Assembly: GCF_002834145.1 (NCBI RefSeq)
Contig: NZ_PHNT01000011.1
Location: 62,001-126,000 of the forward strand
Source of the DNA: Roseovarius salinarum
GTDB lineage: Bacteria > Pseudomonadota > Alphaproteobacteria > Rhodobacterales > Rhodobacteraceae
Reading direction: 5' to 3'
DNA: 64,000 nucleotides
Positions 1-8,674 of this stretch are shown piece by piece (position 1 is the stretch's first letter; every line of letters starts with the position of its first letter). Position numbers and translations under genes: made by a program. The notes under the pieces were generated by a model. That model did no database searches. It saw only the letters and a program-made list of their open reading frames with translations, and had not been told where the DNA came from.

Positions 1-1203
1 CAGGCCGCCGCCGACGATCCGTCGCGGGACGCCGAGAAACCCGTTTCGCTGCCGGGCGCGACCGCGAACGCCGAATGGCGCCAGCGGCCGGGCACCGAGG
101 CCACGCGCACCGACCATCCCGCTCTGGCCGCCGGCTTCGGTCCGGCCTGGTCGGTGTCGATCGGCGCGGGTGACGAGCGCCGCGCCCGGGTGACGGCCGA
201 CCCCGTGGTCGCGGGCGGGCGCATCTTCACGCTGGATTCGCAGGCCCAGGTGGCGGCGGTGTCCACCTCGGGCAAGATGCAGTGGACCCGCAGCCTGGTC
301 CCGGCGACCGACAATCCCGGTGATGCCACCGGCGGCGGGCTGGCCTTCGGCGAGGGCAAGCTCTTCGTCTCCACGGGGTTTGGCGAGCTCACCGCGCTCG
401 ATCCGGCCACGGGCAAGGAGATCTGGCAACAGGACCTGCAGGCCACCGGCAACGGCAACCCCACTGTCTATGACGGGCTGGTCTACCTCGTGGCGGGCGA
501 CGAGATCGCCTGGGCCCTCGACGCCGACACCGGGCGCATCAAGTGGCAGCTTTCGGCGACGCCCGACATCAACAACGTCATGGGTGGGCCGGCGCCGGCG
601 CTGTCGTCGAAATATGCCGTTTTCGCCTTCGGGTCCGGCGAGGTGCAGGGCGCCTTCCGCAAGGGTGGCCTGCGTCTGTGGGACACGCAGATCGCGGGCC
701 AGCGTCTGGGCCGCGCGCGCAGCCGCATCGCCGACATCACCGGCGACCCGGTGATCGATGGCGGCCGCATCTACGTCGGCAGCCACTCGGGCCGCACGGT
801 CGCGCTCAAGCTGGCCGATGGCGAGCGGCTGTGGACCGCCACCGACGGGCCGCTCAGCCCGGTCTGGCCGGCGGGCCGGTCGCTCTACATGATCACCGAC
901 CGCAACGAACTGGTCCGGCTGAACGCGTCGGACGGCCGGCGCGTGTGGGGCACCCGGCTGCCGTTCTTCGTCAAGGACAAGCCGCGCCGCCAGAACGAGG
1001 TCTTCGCGCACTATGGTCCCGTCATGGCGGGCGGGCAGCTGATCGTTGCCTCCAACGACGGGCTGATCCGCGTCTTCGATCCGGTCTCGGGCAAGTTGGC
1101 CCGCACGGTCGAGATCCCGGGCGGCGCCACCACCAACCCAGTCGTGGCCGGGCGCACGCTCTACCTGGTGTCGGCCAAGGGGCAATTGCACGCTTTCCGC
1201 TGA
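1..1203 (+). CDS. bamB: Outer membrane assembly protein BamB-like PQQ beta-propeller (5' truncated)
   Basis: Likely the BamB subunit of the beta-barrel assembly (BAM) complex, a periplasmic lipoprotein scaffold for outer membrane protein insertion. The reading frame is open from the first base, so the true start and lipoprotein signal lie upstream of the window; a start at 154 would cut into the first propeller blade. The visible 400 residues carry repeated PQQ-like blade motifs of the type GxLxALDxxTGxxxW (for example around 390-435 and 505-550), as expected for an eight-bladed propeller. It ends 49 bases before der, and bamB-der is a common bacterial gene order. Other PQQ-repeat proteins are possible, but the der neighbour favours BamB. 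Confidence 0.85.
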   Translation, partial: QAAADDPSRDAEKPVSLPGATANAEWRQRPGTEATRTDHPALAAGFGPAWSVSIGAGDERRARVTADPVVAGGRIFTLDSQAQVAAVSTSGKMQWTRSLVPATDNPGDATGGGLAFGEGKLFVSTGFGELTALDPATGKEIWQQDLQATGNGNPTVYDGLVYLVAGDEIAWALDADTGRIKWQLSATPDINNVMGGPAPALSSKYAVFAFGSGEVQGAFRKGGLRLWDTQIAGQRLGRARSRIADITGDPVIDGGRIYVGSHSGRTVALKLADGERLWTATDGPLSPVWPAGRSLYMITDRNELVRLNASDGRRVWGTRLPFFVKDKPRRQNEVFAHYGPVMAGGQLIVASNDGLIRVFDPVSGKLARTVEIPGGATTNPVVAGRTLYLVSAKGQLHAFR

Positions 1204-1252
1204 CGCGGAATTGCTGTAACGGGGCGGATCAATCCGAACCGGAGCCTGTGCG

Positions 1253-2731
1253 ATGAGCTTCACGCTTGCCATCGTGGGCCGCCCCAACGTGGGCAAGTCC
1301 ACCCTGTTCAACCGCCTCGTGGGCAAGCGCCTGGCGCTGGTGGACGACCAGCCCGGCGTCACCAGGGACCTGCGCGAGGGCGAAGGGCACCTCGGCGATC
1401 TGTCGTTCACCGTGATCGACACCGCCGGCCTGGAGCAGGCGACCGACGACTCGCTCGAGGGCCGGATGCGGCGGCTGACCGAGCGCGCGGTCGACATGGC
1501 CGACGTCTGCCTGTTCCTGGTGGACGCGCGCACCGGCATCACCCCCACAGACGAGGTCTTCGCCGAGATCCTGCGCAAGCGTGCCGAGCACGTGATCCTC
1601 GTGGCCAACAAGGCCGAGGGCGCGGCGGCCGAGGCCGGGGCCCTGGAGGCCTGGGGGCTGGGGCTGGACGCGCCGGTGGAGCTGTCGGCGGAACACGGCG
1701 AGGGGCTTGCCGATCTTTATGCCCGGCTGGTCCCGCTGGCCGAGGCGCATGCCGCCACCGACGCGGCCGTGCAGGCCGCGCCGGACACGGATGTCGCCGT
1801 CGAGGTCGACGACGCGGAGGCGGCGGATGCCGCGCAGGACAGTCATCGCCCCACACCCGACCGCCCGCTGCAGGTGGCCGTGATCGGGCGGCCCAACGCC
1901 GGCAAGTCGACGCTGATCAACACGATCCTGGGCGAGGACCGGCTTCTGACCGGCCCCGAGGCCGGCATCACGCGCGACTCGATCTCCTTGAGGCTGGACT
2001 GGGGCGCGTTGCCCGTGCGGTTGTTCGACACCGCCGGCCTGCGCAAGAAGGCGCGCGTCGAGGGCAAGCTCGAGAAACTCTCGGTGGGCGACGCGCTGCG
2101 CGCCGTCAAGTTCGCCGAGGTGGTCGTCGTCCTGCTCGATGCCGCGGTGCCCTTCGAGCAGCAGGACCTGCGCATCGCCGACCTGGCCGAGCGCGAGGGG
2201 CGGGCCGTCGTCATCGCGGTCAACAAGTGGGATCTCGAATCCGACCGGCAGGGCAAGCTGCGCGCGCTGCGCGAAAGCTTCGAGCGGCTGCTGCCGCAGT
2301 TGCGTGGTGCGCCGCTGGTCACGGTGTCAGCAAAGACTGGCCGCGGCCTCGACCGGCTGCGCGAGGCCATCGAGCAGGCACATGCCGTCTGGAACCGCCG
2401 GGTGCCCACCGCGCAACTCAACCGCTGGCTGGCCGGCATGGTGGAGGCGCATCCGCCGCCCGCGCCGGGGGGCAGACGGATCAAGCTGCGCTACATCACC
2501 CAGACCAAGACGCGGCCGCCGGGGTTCGTCGTGATGTGCTCAAACCCCGCAAAGCTGCCCGAGGCGTACCGGCGGTACCTGATCGGCGGATTGCGCACCG
2601 ATTTCGACATGCCGGGCACGCCGATCCGCCTGACGGTGCGCGGCCAGTCCGACAAGAACCCCTACAAGGGCCGAAAGAAAACGACGCCGTCGAAGTTGCG
2701 CAAGCATCTGGGCAAGGGAACGGCCGGGTAG
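1253..2731 (+). CDS. der: Ribosome-assembly GTPase Der (EngA)
   Basis: Essential double-GTPase that acts in 50S ribosomal subunit maturation. Two tandem G domains are visible: a P-loop GRPNVGKS at residues 9-16 and a second, GRPNAGKS, at about 212-219. Each is followed by a DTAGL switch II motif and an NK-type base-recognition motif (NKAE in the first, NKWD in the second). The C-terminal KH-like domain ends in the conserved region with FxGRPxR-type chemistry (KNPYKGRKK near the end). At 492 residues it is normal for alphaproteobacteria; the linker between the G domains is long, acidic and alanine-rich (about residues 170-200). It follows bamB closely and converges on the next minus-strand gene. 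Confidence 0.97.
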   Translation: MSFTLAIVGRPNVGKSTLFNRLVGKRLALVDDQPGVTRDLREGEGHLGDLSFTVIDTAGLEQATDDSLEGRMRRLTERAVDMADVCLFLVDARTGITPTDEVFAEILRKRAEHVILVANKAEGAAAEAGALEAWGLGLDAPVELSAEHGEGLADLYARLVPLAEAHAATDAAVQAAPDTDVAVEVDDAEAADAAQDSHRPTPDRPLQVAVIGRPNAGKSTLINTILGEDRLLTGPEAGITRDSISLRLDWGALPVRLFDTAGLRKKARVEGKLEKLSVGDALRAVKFAEVVVVLLDAAVPFEQQDLRIADLAEREGRAVVIAVNKWDLESDRQGKLRALRESFERLLPQLRGAPLVTVSAKTGRGLDRLREAIEQAHAVWNRRVPTAQLNRWLAGMVEAHPPPAPGGRRIKLRYITQTKTRPPGFVVMCSNPAKLPEAYRRYLIGGLRTDFDMPGTPIRLTVRGQSDKNPYKGRKKTTPSKLRKHLGKGTAG

Positions 2732-2767
2732 CCACCCGCGGCGGGGGAAAATTTGTGCGCCGGCCGC

Positions 2768-3478
2768 TCAGGCCCGTTGGCGATCCTGCCGCACCAGCCC
2801 GGCGACAAGCACCGCGATGCCCACGGCGGCCAAGCCGGCCACGGGCAGGTTCAGCGGTGCCGCGTTTTCCGCGAGGATACCCACCAGCGCCCAGGCCAGC
2901 CCGACGGTGTAAAGCGGCGTGCCCGGGCGCAGGGCCTGAACCGCAACGCCGATGGCCAGCGCGAGCGCGATCATCGCCAGCGCGGCCGTGCGCTGCCCGA
3001 TCACGCCGTGCCCGGCCAGAACCATCCCCAGCGCCACGCAGGCGGCGGCGGTCAGCCAGCCGGAATAGAGGCCAATGGGGGCCTGCAGCCACCAGCCGTC
3101 GCGCCGCCCGGCCCGCATCAGCGCCGCCAGCGCCGTGGCCAGCATCGCCCAGATCAGCACGGTCGCCCAGACGGGCGTGATCTGGGCCACCGGGATCCAT
3201 GCGGCACCCATCACGAGGCTGGCGAACAGCGGCCAGCGCGCCGTGTCCCAAGCCGGATCGACGTCGCGGTACAGCAGGCCGAACCCCGTTCCCGCGATCA
3301 TCCAGAGGTAGATCAATCCCCAGATCGCGAAGGCCCAGCCGGCCGGTTGCACCGGCGCGTCCACCTGCGGCACCGGGAACTGGTCGGGCCGGAACCCGGC
3401 AAATCCGTCTGTGACAAGCGGCGAGGCCGCGAAGGCCGCTGCGGCGGTGAGCGTGAGAATGGCTTTCATGCGTTCCAT
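2768..3478 (-). CDS. TspO/MBR-related tryptophan-rich membrane protein
   Basis: A 236-residue integral membrane protein with about six or seven hydrophobic segments, several rich in tryptophan. The segment PAGWAFAIWGLIYLWM near residue 46 resembles the TspO/MBR (tryptophan-rich sensory protein) signature PxGxxFxIWxxIY. Classical TspO has five helices and about 160 residues, so this is one of the longer related proteins rather than a canonical TspO. TspO proteins bind porphyrins and act in tetrapyrrole and stress responses; whether this one does is inference. The start is uncertain between 3478 and the in-frame ATG at 3469; neither has a clear Shine-Dalgarno site. It is transcribed toward der. 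Confidence 0.65.
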   Translation of the reverse strand: MERMKAILTLTAAAAFAASPLVTDGFAGFRPDQFPVPQVDAPVQPAGWAFAIWGLIYLWMIAGTGFGLLYRDVDPAWDTARWPLFASLVMGAAWIPVAQITPVWATVLIWAMLATALAALMRAGRRDGWWLQAPIGLYSGWLTAAACVALGMVLAGHGVIGQRTAALAMIALALAIGVAVQALRPGTPLYTVGLAWALVGILAENAAPLNLPVAGLAAVGIAVLVAGLVRQDRQRA

Positions 3479-3654
3479 GGGTGTTAGATGGGGACGGGCG
3501 CGCGCAGGTCAAACCCTGCTCGACCTGCGAGGGGCGCGCGACTCTTGCGTCGCGCCTGCGGCTCTTGCAATTTTCGCGCGTGCCTTCACATTCCTGACGT
3601 ATGCCGGGCGGTATGGCTCGGCCGTCGGAACCGGCGAAGACGGGGGTGGATGTC

Positions 3655-4653
3655 ATGACGATCAGGGAGTTCACCAAGGCGTACACAGGCAAGAGCGACC
3701 TGCGCGGTGCGCTCAGCCTTTTCGGCACGCTTGCTGTCTACCTCGCCGCGCTGACGCTGGGGGTCTGGGCCGTGCAGGCGACGGGTCAGCCTCTGGCGGC
3801 GGTTCCGGCGGTGGTCGTGCTCGCCTTCGCCTCCGTCCGGCTCTACGTGTTGCAACACGACTGCGGGCACGCCTCGCTGTTCGCGACCCGGCGATGGAAC
3901 GACTGGGCGGGCTACCTGCTGTCGGTCTTCTCGCTCACGCCGTTCCGGGTGATGCAGTACAACCACAACCTGCACCATGCCTACCTCGGCAATCTCGACC
4001 ACCGCGAGACGACCGAGGTCTACACCATGACGCTGCGCGAATGGCAGGCGGCCCCGTGGCACAGGCGGCTGTGGTATCGGCTTTACCGCAACCCTCTGGT
4101 GATGCTTTCGCTTGGCGGTGTCTACACGTATTTCATCGCCTACCGCTGGCCGCGCAACACCGGGCGCGTGGGCGCCGCCGGCGTGATCGCGCACAACCTG
4201 ATGCTGGCGGGCTACGTCGCGGTGGTCTACCTGGCCGCGGGCTGGACTGGCCTGGGCGTGCTGGGGTCGAGCGCCGTCCTGGCCGGCGTGATCGGTGTCT
4301 TCCTCGTCTACCTGCAACACAACTTCGAGGACACCTACTGGGACCGCAAGCCCGACCTTGATTTCCGCCGCGCGGCGCTTGAGGGGTCGTCGTCGCTGGA
4401 TCTCGGCTGGTGGTGGGATCTGGGCACCGGCAACATCGCCTACCACGACCTGCACCACTTCAACCCGTCGATCCCTTCCTACAACCTCCGCCGCTGCCAG
4501 AAGGCGTTGCCGCCCGACCTGCAGTCGCACGACGTGATCCGCTGGCCCGAGGCGCTGGCAAGCTTCCGGCTCAAGCTCTGGGACGAGGACACCGGCAAGC
4601 TGGTTCCGTTTCCCCGCGCGGGCGCCAGCCAGGGCGCCGTGCCCGCGGAATAG
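3655..4653 (+). CDS. Membrane fatty acid desaturase
   Basis: Integral membrane di-iron desaturase, presumably acting on an acyl chain. All three histidine boxes are present: HDCGH (about residues 68-72), HNLHH (104-108) and HDLHH (264-268), separated by hydrophobic segments that can form four transmembrane helices. I chose ATG 3655 because a purine-rich GGGGTGGA lies just upstream and the protein then begins MTIREF; an in-frame ATG at 3601 would add 18 unconserved residues. The 332-residue length suits the omega-6/delta-12-like bacterial desaturases. Box spacing alone does not fix the substrate or regiospecificity; a carotenoid or sphingolipid-type substrate cannot be excluded. Confidence 0.85.
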   Translation: MTIREFTKAYTGKSDLRGALSLFGTLAVYLAALTLGVWAVQATGQPLAAVPAVVVLAFASVRLYVLQHDCGHASLFATRRWNDWAGYLLSVFSLTPFRVMQYNHNLHHAYLGNLDHRETTEVYTMTLREWQAAPWHRRLWYRLYRNPLVMLSLGGVYTYFIAYRWPRNTGRVGAAGVIAHNLMLAGYVAVVYLAAGWTGLGVLGSSAVLAGVIGVFLVYLQHNFEDTYWDRKPDLDFRRAALEGSSSLDLGWWWDLGTGNIAYHDLHHFNPSIPSYNLRRCQKALPPDLQSHDVIRWPEALASFRLKLWDEDTGKLVPFPRAGASQGAVPAE

Positions 4654-4659
4654 GTGGAC

Positions 4660-4690
4660 CGCCCCGGGAACCGGCCGTGACCGCGGGGCG
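4660..4690. terminator. Candidate hairpin between convergent genes
   Basis: Arms CGCCCCG (4660-4666) and CGGGGCG (4684-4690) are perfect reverse complements with a 17-base loop. They fill the 37-base gap between the desaturase and the convergent glycosyltransferase. There is no U-tract, so this is only a weak bidirectional terminator candidate. Confidence 0.3.
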
Positions 4691-5755
4691 TCAACTGCGC
4701 ACGCGGGCGTCTCGGCCCTCGGCCCAGAGGTCGTCGTAGACCCGTGCGATGCCCGCGGCCTCGGCCTCGGCGCTGAACGTGGATTCCGCCACGGCGCGTG
4801 CGGCGCGGGACACGGCGGCGAGCCGGGCCTTGTCCCCCAGCAGCGCATCAACCGCGCCGGCCGTCGCTTCGGCGTCGTCGGGCGCCACGATGGTGCCGGC
4901 CGCTCCGTCCTGCGTGAAGCGGCGGTAATAGCCCGCGTCGGTGCCCACGAAGGGCACGCCGCTGGCCATCCCCTCGAGCGGGGTCATGCCATAACCTTCG
5001 TAGCGTGGCAGCTGCACCACTGCCGAAAGCGCACGCATCAGCGCGGGCAGCGCCTGCGGCGCCACCTCGCCGGGAAACAGGATTCGGTCCGACAGCCCCG
5101 CGGCGGCGATCCGCGCCTGCAGGTCGGCCAGGAATGCCCGGTCCGGTCGGGCTGCACGCCCGATCACCAGGGCGGTCAGCCCCGGGTGGTCGGGCAGCAG
5201 CCGCAGCATCGCGTCGACGAAGCGGTCGGTGCCCTTCTCGGGGCGTATGCGCCCGATGGTGGCCACGCCGGCGCGCCCCGGAAACCCGGTGGCGGCCCAG
5301 GCAGCCGCGCGGTCGGGGGCGGGGGTGAAGTTTTCGGTGTCCACCCCGTGCGGGACGACCGCCCGGACGTGGGGCACGAACGCCGCTGCCCGCTCGGTGG
5401 TGGCGATCACCGCGTCCATCCGCGCGATCAGCCAGCGGGGCAGGGTCGAGTGATACCGCTGCGCGGCCGAGGTGAAGACCACCCGCACCGGCAGGCGCAG
5501 CACGTCGCGTGCCCAGAGCGCCGCGCGCATCTCGGGATTGCGGCGAACGTGCCAGATGGTGAAGGCCCGCCCGGGGGCCGGGGTGCGGGAGTCACGGATG
5601 GCCTGCGCGCGGCTCACGGGCGCGGGGCAGCCCGGCAAGGGGTGACCGGCCAGGCGCAGGTCGAAGTGGGCGGCCTGCCGGCGGATCACACTCGCGGCGG
5701 TGGCCGAGACCCCGGTGAAGTTGCGGTTGAAGTTCGTGACGATCAGTTCGGGCAT
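4691..5755 (-). CDS. Glycosyltransferase family 4 (GT-B), probable LPS core
   Basis: A 354-residue GT-B retaining glycosyltransferase. The C-terminal half has the group-1 hallmarks: GRIRPEKGTDRFVDA (nucleotide-sugar domain entry), a pro-rich membrane-facing segment, and the E-x7-E motif region RYEGYGMTPLEGMASGVPFVGTD. The open frame continues far upstream, but that extension lies inside waaA. The start at 5755 (MPELIVTNFNRNF) is chosen because it has a GAGG site, matches the expected N-terminus and overlaps the end of waaA by only 13 bases. Translational coupling to the Kdo transferase gene suggests it adds a sugar to the lipopolysaccharide inner core. The exact sugar is not deducible. Confidence 0.85.
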   Translation of the reverse strand: MPELIVTNFNRNFTGVSATAASVIRRQAAHFDLRLAGHPLPGCPAPVSRAQAIRDSRTPAPGRAFTIWHVRRNPEMRAALWARDVLRLPVRVVFTSAAQRYHSTLPRWLIARMDAVIATTERAAAFVPHVRAVVPHGVDTENFTPAPDRAAAWAATGFPGRAGVATIGRIRPEKGTDRFVDAMLRLLPDHPGLTALVIGRAARPDRAFLADLQARIAAAGLSDRILFPGEVAPQALPALMRALSAVVQLPRYEGYGMTPLEGMASGVPFVGTDAGYYRRFTQDGAAGTIVAPDDAEATAGAVDALLGDKARLAAVSRAARAVAESTFSAEAEAAGIARVYDDLWAEGRDARVRS

Positions 5756-7077
5756 GCCTGCCTCGTCCGCTGCCCTCCCGGGGCGTCGACGAGACCCAGC
5801 GCATGGGCCAGGGTTCGGCCCAGTTCGTCGAGCATGTCGTCCTGCCGCCGTGCGAAGGCGTGGGCGTTCTCGCGCAGGGCGGCGGCCTGGGCGGGCGCGG
5901 CGATCAGCCGGTGCAGAACCGCGCCCAGTTCGCCGGCATCGGCCACCTCGACGCCCGCGTCGGCGGCGTGCAGGTCGGCGTAGGCCTGCGCGAAATTGGC
6001 GTGAAGCGGGCCGTGCAGCACGGCCGAACCCGCCTGCGCGGGCTCGTAGGGGTTGTGACCGCCGACATCCGTCAGCGACCCGCCGAGGAACGTGAGCGGC
6101 GCCAGCGCGTACCAGAGCCCGGTTTCCCCCAGCGTGTCGGCAAGATAGACCTGCGTGTCCGCCCCCGGCAGGCCGCCCGTGCTGCGCCGGGCGACGGTCA
6201 GCCCCGCATGCGCGATCATCTCGGCCACCGTGCCGCCGCGTTCGGGATGGCGCGGCACGAGGATCAGCAGCGCGCTTCGGTGATCGGCCAGCAGGCGGCG
6301 GTGCGCGCCCAGCGCGACCTCTTCCTCGCCCGGGTGCGTGGAGCTTGCCACCCAGACCGGCCGATCGCCGAGCATGCCGGCCAGACGGGCATGCGCGTCG
6401 GCGTCGAACGGCAGGGGGCCGGCCGCCGCCTTGAGGCTCTGCCCCGCCCGTGCGCCCGCGATCCCCAGCGCCTGAAGGTTGGTGGCCGTGCGCGCGTCCT
6501 GGCAGTGGATCATCGCGAACTGCCCGAGCAGGAACCGCGCGGTCCGCGGCACCCGCCGCCACCGGCGCAGCGACCGGTCGGACAGGCGCGCGTTGACAAG
6601 CGCCAGCGGCACGCCCCGGTCACGCGCCGCCGCGATCATCTGCGGCCAGAGTTCGCTTTCCACGAAAACGCCCGCGTCCGGCCGCCAGTGATCGAAGAAG
6701 CGGCGCAGCGCGGCCCGCGAGTCGAGCGGGGCGAACTGGTGGCTGCAGCGCGGCGGCAACCGTTTCGCGATCACCTGCGCCGAGGTCGCCGTGCCCGAGG
6801 TCATCAGGAACGACAGCTCCGGGCAGTCGCGGCCCATGTGCTCGATCAGCCGCAGTACCGACAGGCTTTCTCCCACGCTGGCGGCGTGAAACCACACCAG
6901 CGGGCCGTCGGGGCGCGGTGCCGTGGCGTGGCCCAGACGTTCGCGGATGCGCGCGGGCTCGGTGCCGTGGGCGGCCAGCCTGGGCCGGACGTGCCGGGCA
7001 AAGGCCAGTGGCGCGATCAGGTTCGCCCCGGCGGCGTAGAGACGCACCGGAAGGGGCCGTCGCGGCGGCGCGGCCAT
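5743..7077 (-). CDS. waaA: 3-deoxy-D-manno-octulosonic acid (Kdo) transferase
   Basis: Adds Kdo from CMP-Kdo to lipid A precursor at the cytoplasmic face of the inner membrane, the first step of LPS core assembly. The family motif FHAASVGES lies near residues 63-71, after a short hydrophobic N-terminal anchor. The C-terminal half has the usual GGS and HNPYEPAQ features (GGSLTDVGGHNPYEPA) that form the sugar-nucleotide site. Length (444) is normal. It starts one base into the moaA stop codon (TGATG on the minus strand) and overlaps the next glycosyltransferase, so moaA-waaA-glycosyltransferase is probably co-transcribed. Confidence 0.95.
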   Translation of the reverse strand: MAAPPRRPLPVRLYAAGANLIAPLAFARHVRPRLAAHGTEPARIRERLGHATAPRPDGPLVWFHAASVGESLSVLRLIEHMGRDCPELSFLMTSGTATSAQVIAKRLPPRCSHQFAPLDSRAALRRFFDHWRPDAGVFVESELWPQMIAAARDRGVPLALVNARLSDRSLRRWRRVPRTARFLLGQFAMIHCQDARTATNLQALGIAGARAGQSLKAAAGPLPFDADAHARLAGMLGDRPVWVASSTHPGEEEVALGAHRRLLADHRSALLILVPRHPERGGTVAEMIAHAGLTVARRSTGGLPGADTQVYLADTLGETGLWYALAPLTFLGGSLTDVGGHNPYEPAQAGSAVLHGPLHANFAQAYADLHAADAGVEVADAGELGAVLHRLIAAPAQAAALRENAHAFARRQDDMLDELGRTLAHALGLVDAPGGQRTRQACPN

Positions 7078-8084
7078 CAGCCGCCCGTGTGGCTCATGTG
7101 CCGCGATACGCGGCCGTCCACCGTCTGGCGGGAATAGTCGAAGTCGTGGCCCTTGGGCTTGCGCGCGATCGCGGCGCGAATCGCATCCTCGAGCGGTTCG
7201 TCATTGCCCGGGTTGTTGCGCAGCGGGGCGCGCAGGTCGGCCATGTCCTCCTGGCCCAAGCACATGTAAAGCTCGCCCGTGCAGGTCAGCCGGACGCGGT
7301 TGCAGCTTTCGCAGAAATTGTGGCTGAGCGGCGTGATGAAGCCGATCTTCTGGCCCGTCTCCTCGGCCCGCACGTAACGCGCCGGCCCGCCCGTCCGCTC
7401 GGCCAGGTCGGTCAGCGTGAAACGTTCGGCCAGCTGCGCCCGCAGATCGGTGAGTTTCCAGTACTGGTCGATCCGGTCCTCGTTGCCGATGTCGCCCATC
7501 GGCATCACTTCGATGAAGGTCAGGTCCATGTCGCGCTCGGCGCACCAGTCGACCAGCGGGAACAGTTCGTCCTCGTTGAACCCCTTGAGGGCGACCGTGT
7601 TGATCTTCACCCGCAGCCCGGCCTTCTGCGCCGCGTCGATGCCGCGCATGACCTGCGGCAGGCGACCCCAGCGGGTGACATCGGCGAATTTCTTCTCGTC
7701 CAGCGTGTCGAGCGAGATGTTCACGCGCCGCACGCCGGCATCGTGAAGCGGCTGCGCGAAGCGTTCGAGCTGGCTGCCGTTGGTTGTCAGCGTCAATTCG
7801 CGCAGCGCGCCCGACTCCAGGTGACGCGTCATGGCGTCGAAGAACGTCATGATGCCCTTGCGCACCAGCGGCTCCCCCCCGGTGATGCGCAGCTTTTCCA
7901 CGCCCATGCGCACGAAGGTCGTGCACATCCGGTCGAGCTCCTCGAGCGTCAGGAGTTCCTTCTTGGGCAGAAAGGTCATGTTCTCGGACATGCAGTAGAC
8001 GCAGCGGAAATCGCAGCGGTCCGTGACGGAGACACGCAGGTAGGAAATCGCGCGCTGGAACGGGTCGATCAACGGTTCGGTCAT
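7077..8084 (-). CDS. moaA: GTP 3',8-cyclase (radical SAM) MoaA
   Basis: First enzyme of molybdenum cofactor synthesis; with MoaC it converts GTP to cyclic pyranopterin monophosphate. The radical SAM cluster motif CxxxCxxC is at C24, C28 and C31, and the second [4Fe-4S] site is C258, C261 and C275 (CxxC-x13-C). ITGGEPLVR near residue 67 is the SAM-binding GGE motif. The protein ends in the required Gly-Gly dipeptide. Its 335 residues are typical. It is the first gene of a minus-strand run with waaA and is divergent from a lipoprotein gene across an 85-base gap that must hold both promoters. Confidence 0.97.
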   Translation of the reverse strand: MTEPLIDPFQRAISYLRVSVTDRCDFRCVYCMSENMTFLPKKELLTLEELDRMCTTFVRMGVEKLRITGGEPLVRKGIMTFFDAMTRHLESGALRELTLTTNGSQLERFAQPLHDAGVRRVNISLDTLDEKKFADVTRWGRLPQVMRGIDAAQKAGLRVKINTVALKGFNEDELFPLVDWCAERDMDLTFIEVMPMGDIGNEDRIDQYWKLTDLRAQLAERFTLTDLAERTGGPARYVRAEETGQKIGFITPLSHNFCESCNRVRLTCTGELYMCLGQEDMADLRAPLRNNPGNDEPLEDAIRAAIARKPKGHDFDYSRQTVDGRVSRHMSHTGG

Positions 8085-8169
8085 GTCACGAAACTATGCT
8101 CGCGTGCGGGCACGGGCAAGGTGTTCTTTGACGATTGAAGCCGCCGGGCGCGGCGCGTAGTCTGTCGGC

Positions 8170-8667
8170 ATGACACGACTTGTGACGGTAATGACGGCGC
8201 TCGCCCTTGTCGCGGGCTGCGCGCGGATCGCCGACATCGTGCCCGGATTGTCGCGTCCCGGGGCGGACAGGGGCGCGTCGGCCGGCATCGAAGAGGACAC
8301 CGGCACGCGCCCACGCGCGCGGCCCGACGGCATGTCACGCAGCGCCGCCGCGCTGGACACCGCCAGCCCGGAATCGCGCAACGCTGCCGCGCAGGATGCG
8401 GCGGCGCCCGCGCAGCGGCTGGGCAGTACCGTCGCCACGCTCGGCGCGCCGGGCGAGGAGGGGTTCTGGATCAAGACCCCGCTGGCCGATGCACCGGGGC
8501 GGGGCCGGGTCTATTACCCGGGCTCGGACAAGTCCGTCGGCGTCGACCTTATCCCGCTCGACGCGGCACCGGGGGCTGGCAGCCGGTTGTCGCTGTCCGC
8601 GATGCGAATGCTCGACGCGCCGCTGAGCGGGCTTCCCGAGGTCGATGTTTTCCGGCTGACCGAGTAG
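8170..8667 (+). CDS. Small lipoprotein of unknown function
   Basis: A 165-residue protein that I do not recognise. The N-terminus (MTRLVTVMTALALVAGC) is a lipoprotein signal peptide with lipobox LVAGC; the lipidated residue would be Cys17. The mature part starts with a disordered arginine/alanine-rich stretch (about 20-85). A more ordered C-terminal region follows that looks like a small beta-fold (GFWIKTP, VGVDLIPLD, RLSLSAMRMLDAPL). Such lipoproteins next to glmS occur in Rhodobacterales, but no function can be assigned from sequence. It ends seven bases from the convergent glmS. Confidence 0.7.
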   Translation: MTRLVTVMTALALVAGCARIADIVPGLSRPGADRGASAGIEEDTGTRPRARPDGMSRSAAALDTASPESRNAAAQDAAAPAQRLGSTVATLGAPGEEGFWIKTPLADAPGRGRVYYPGSDKSVGVDLIPLDAAPGAGSRLSLSAMRMLDAPLSGLPEVDVFRLTE

Positions 8668-8674
8668 GTCGCGT

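Noticed and set aside
4691-6562. A 623-residue version of the minus-strand glycosyltransferase
   Set aside because: The extra 269 residues are the wrong frame of waaA; the conserved N-terminus is at 5755.
8085-8169. A molybdenum-cofactor riboswitch before moaA
   Set aside because: The 85-base divergent gap is too short and shows none of the expected paired elements.
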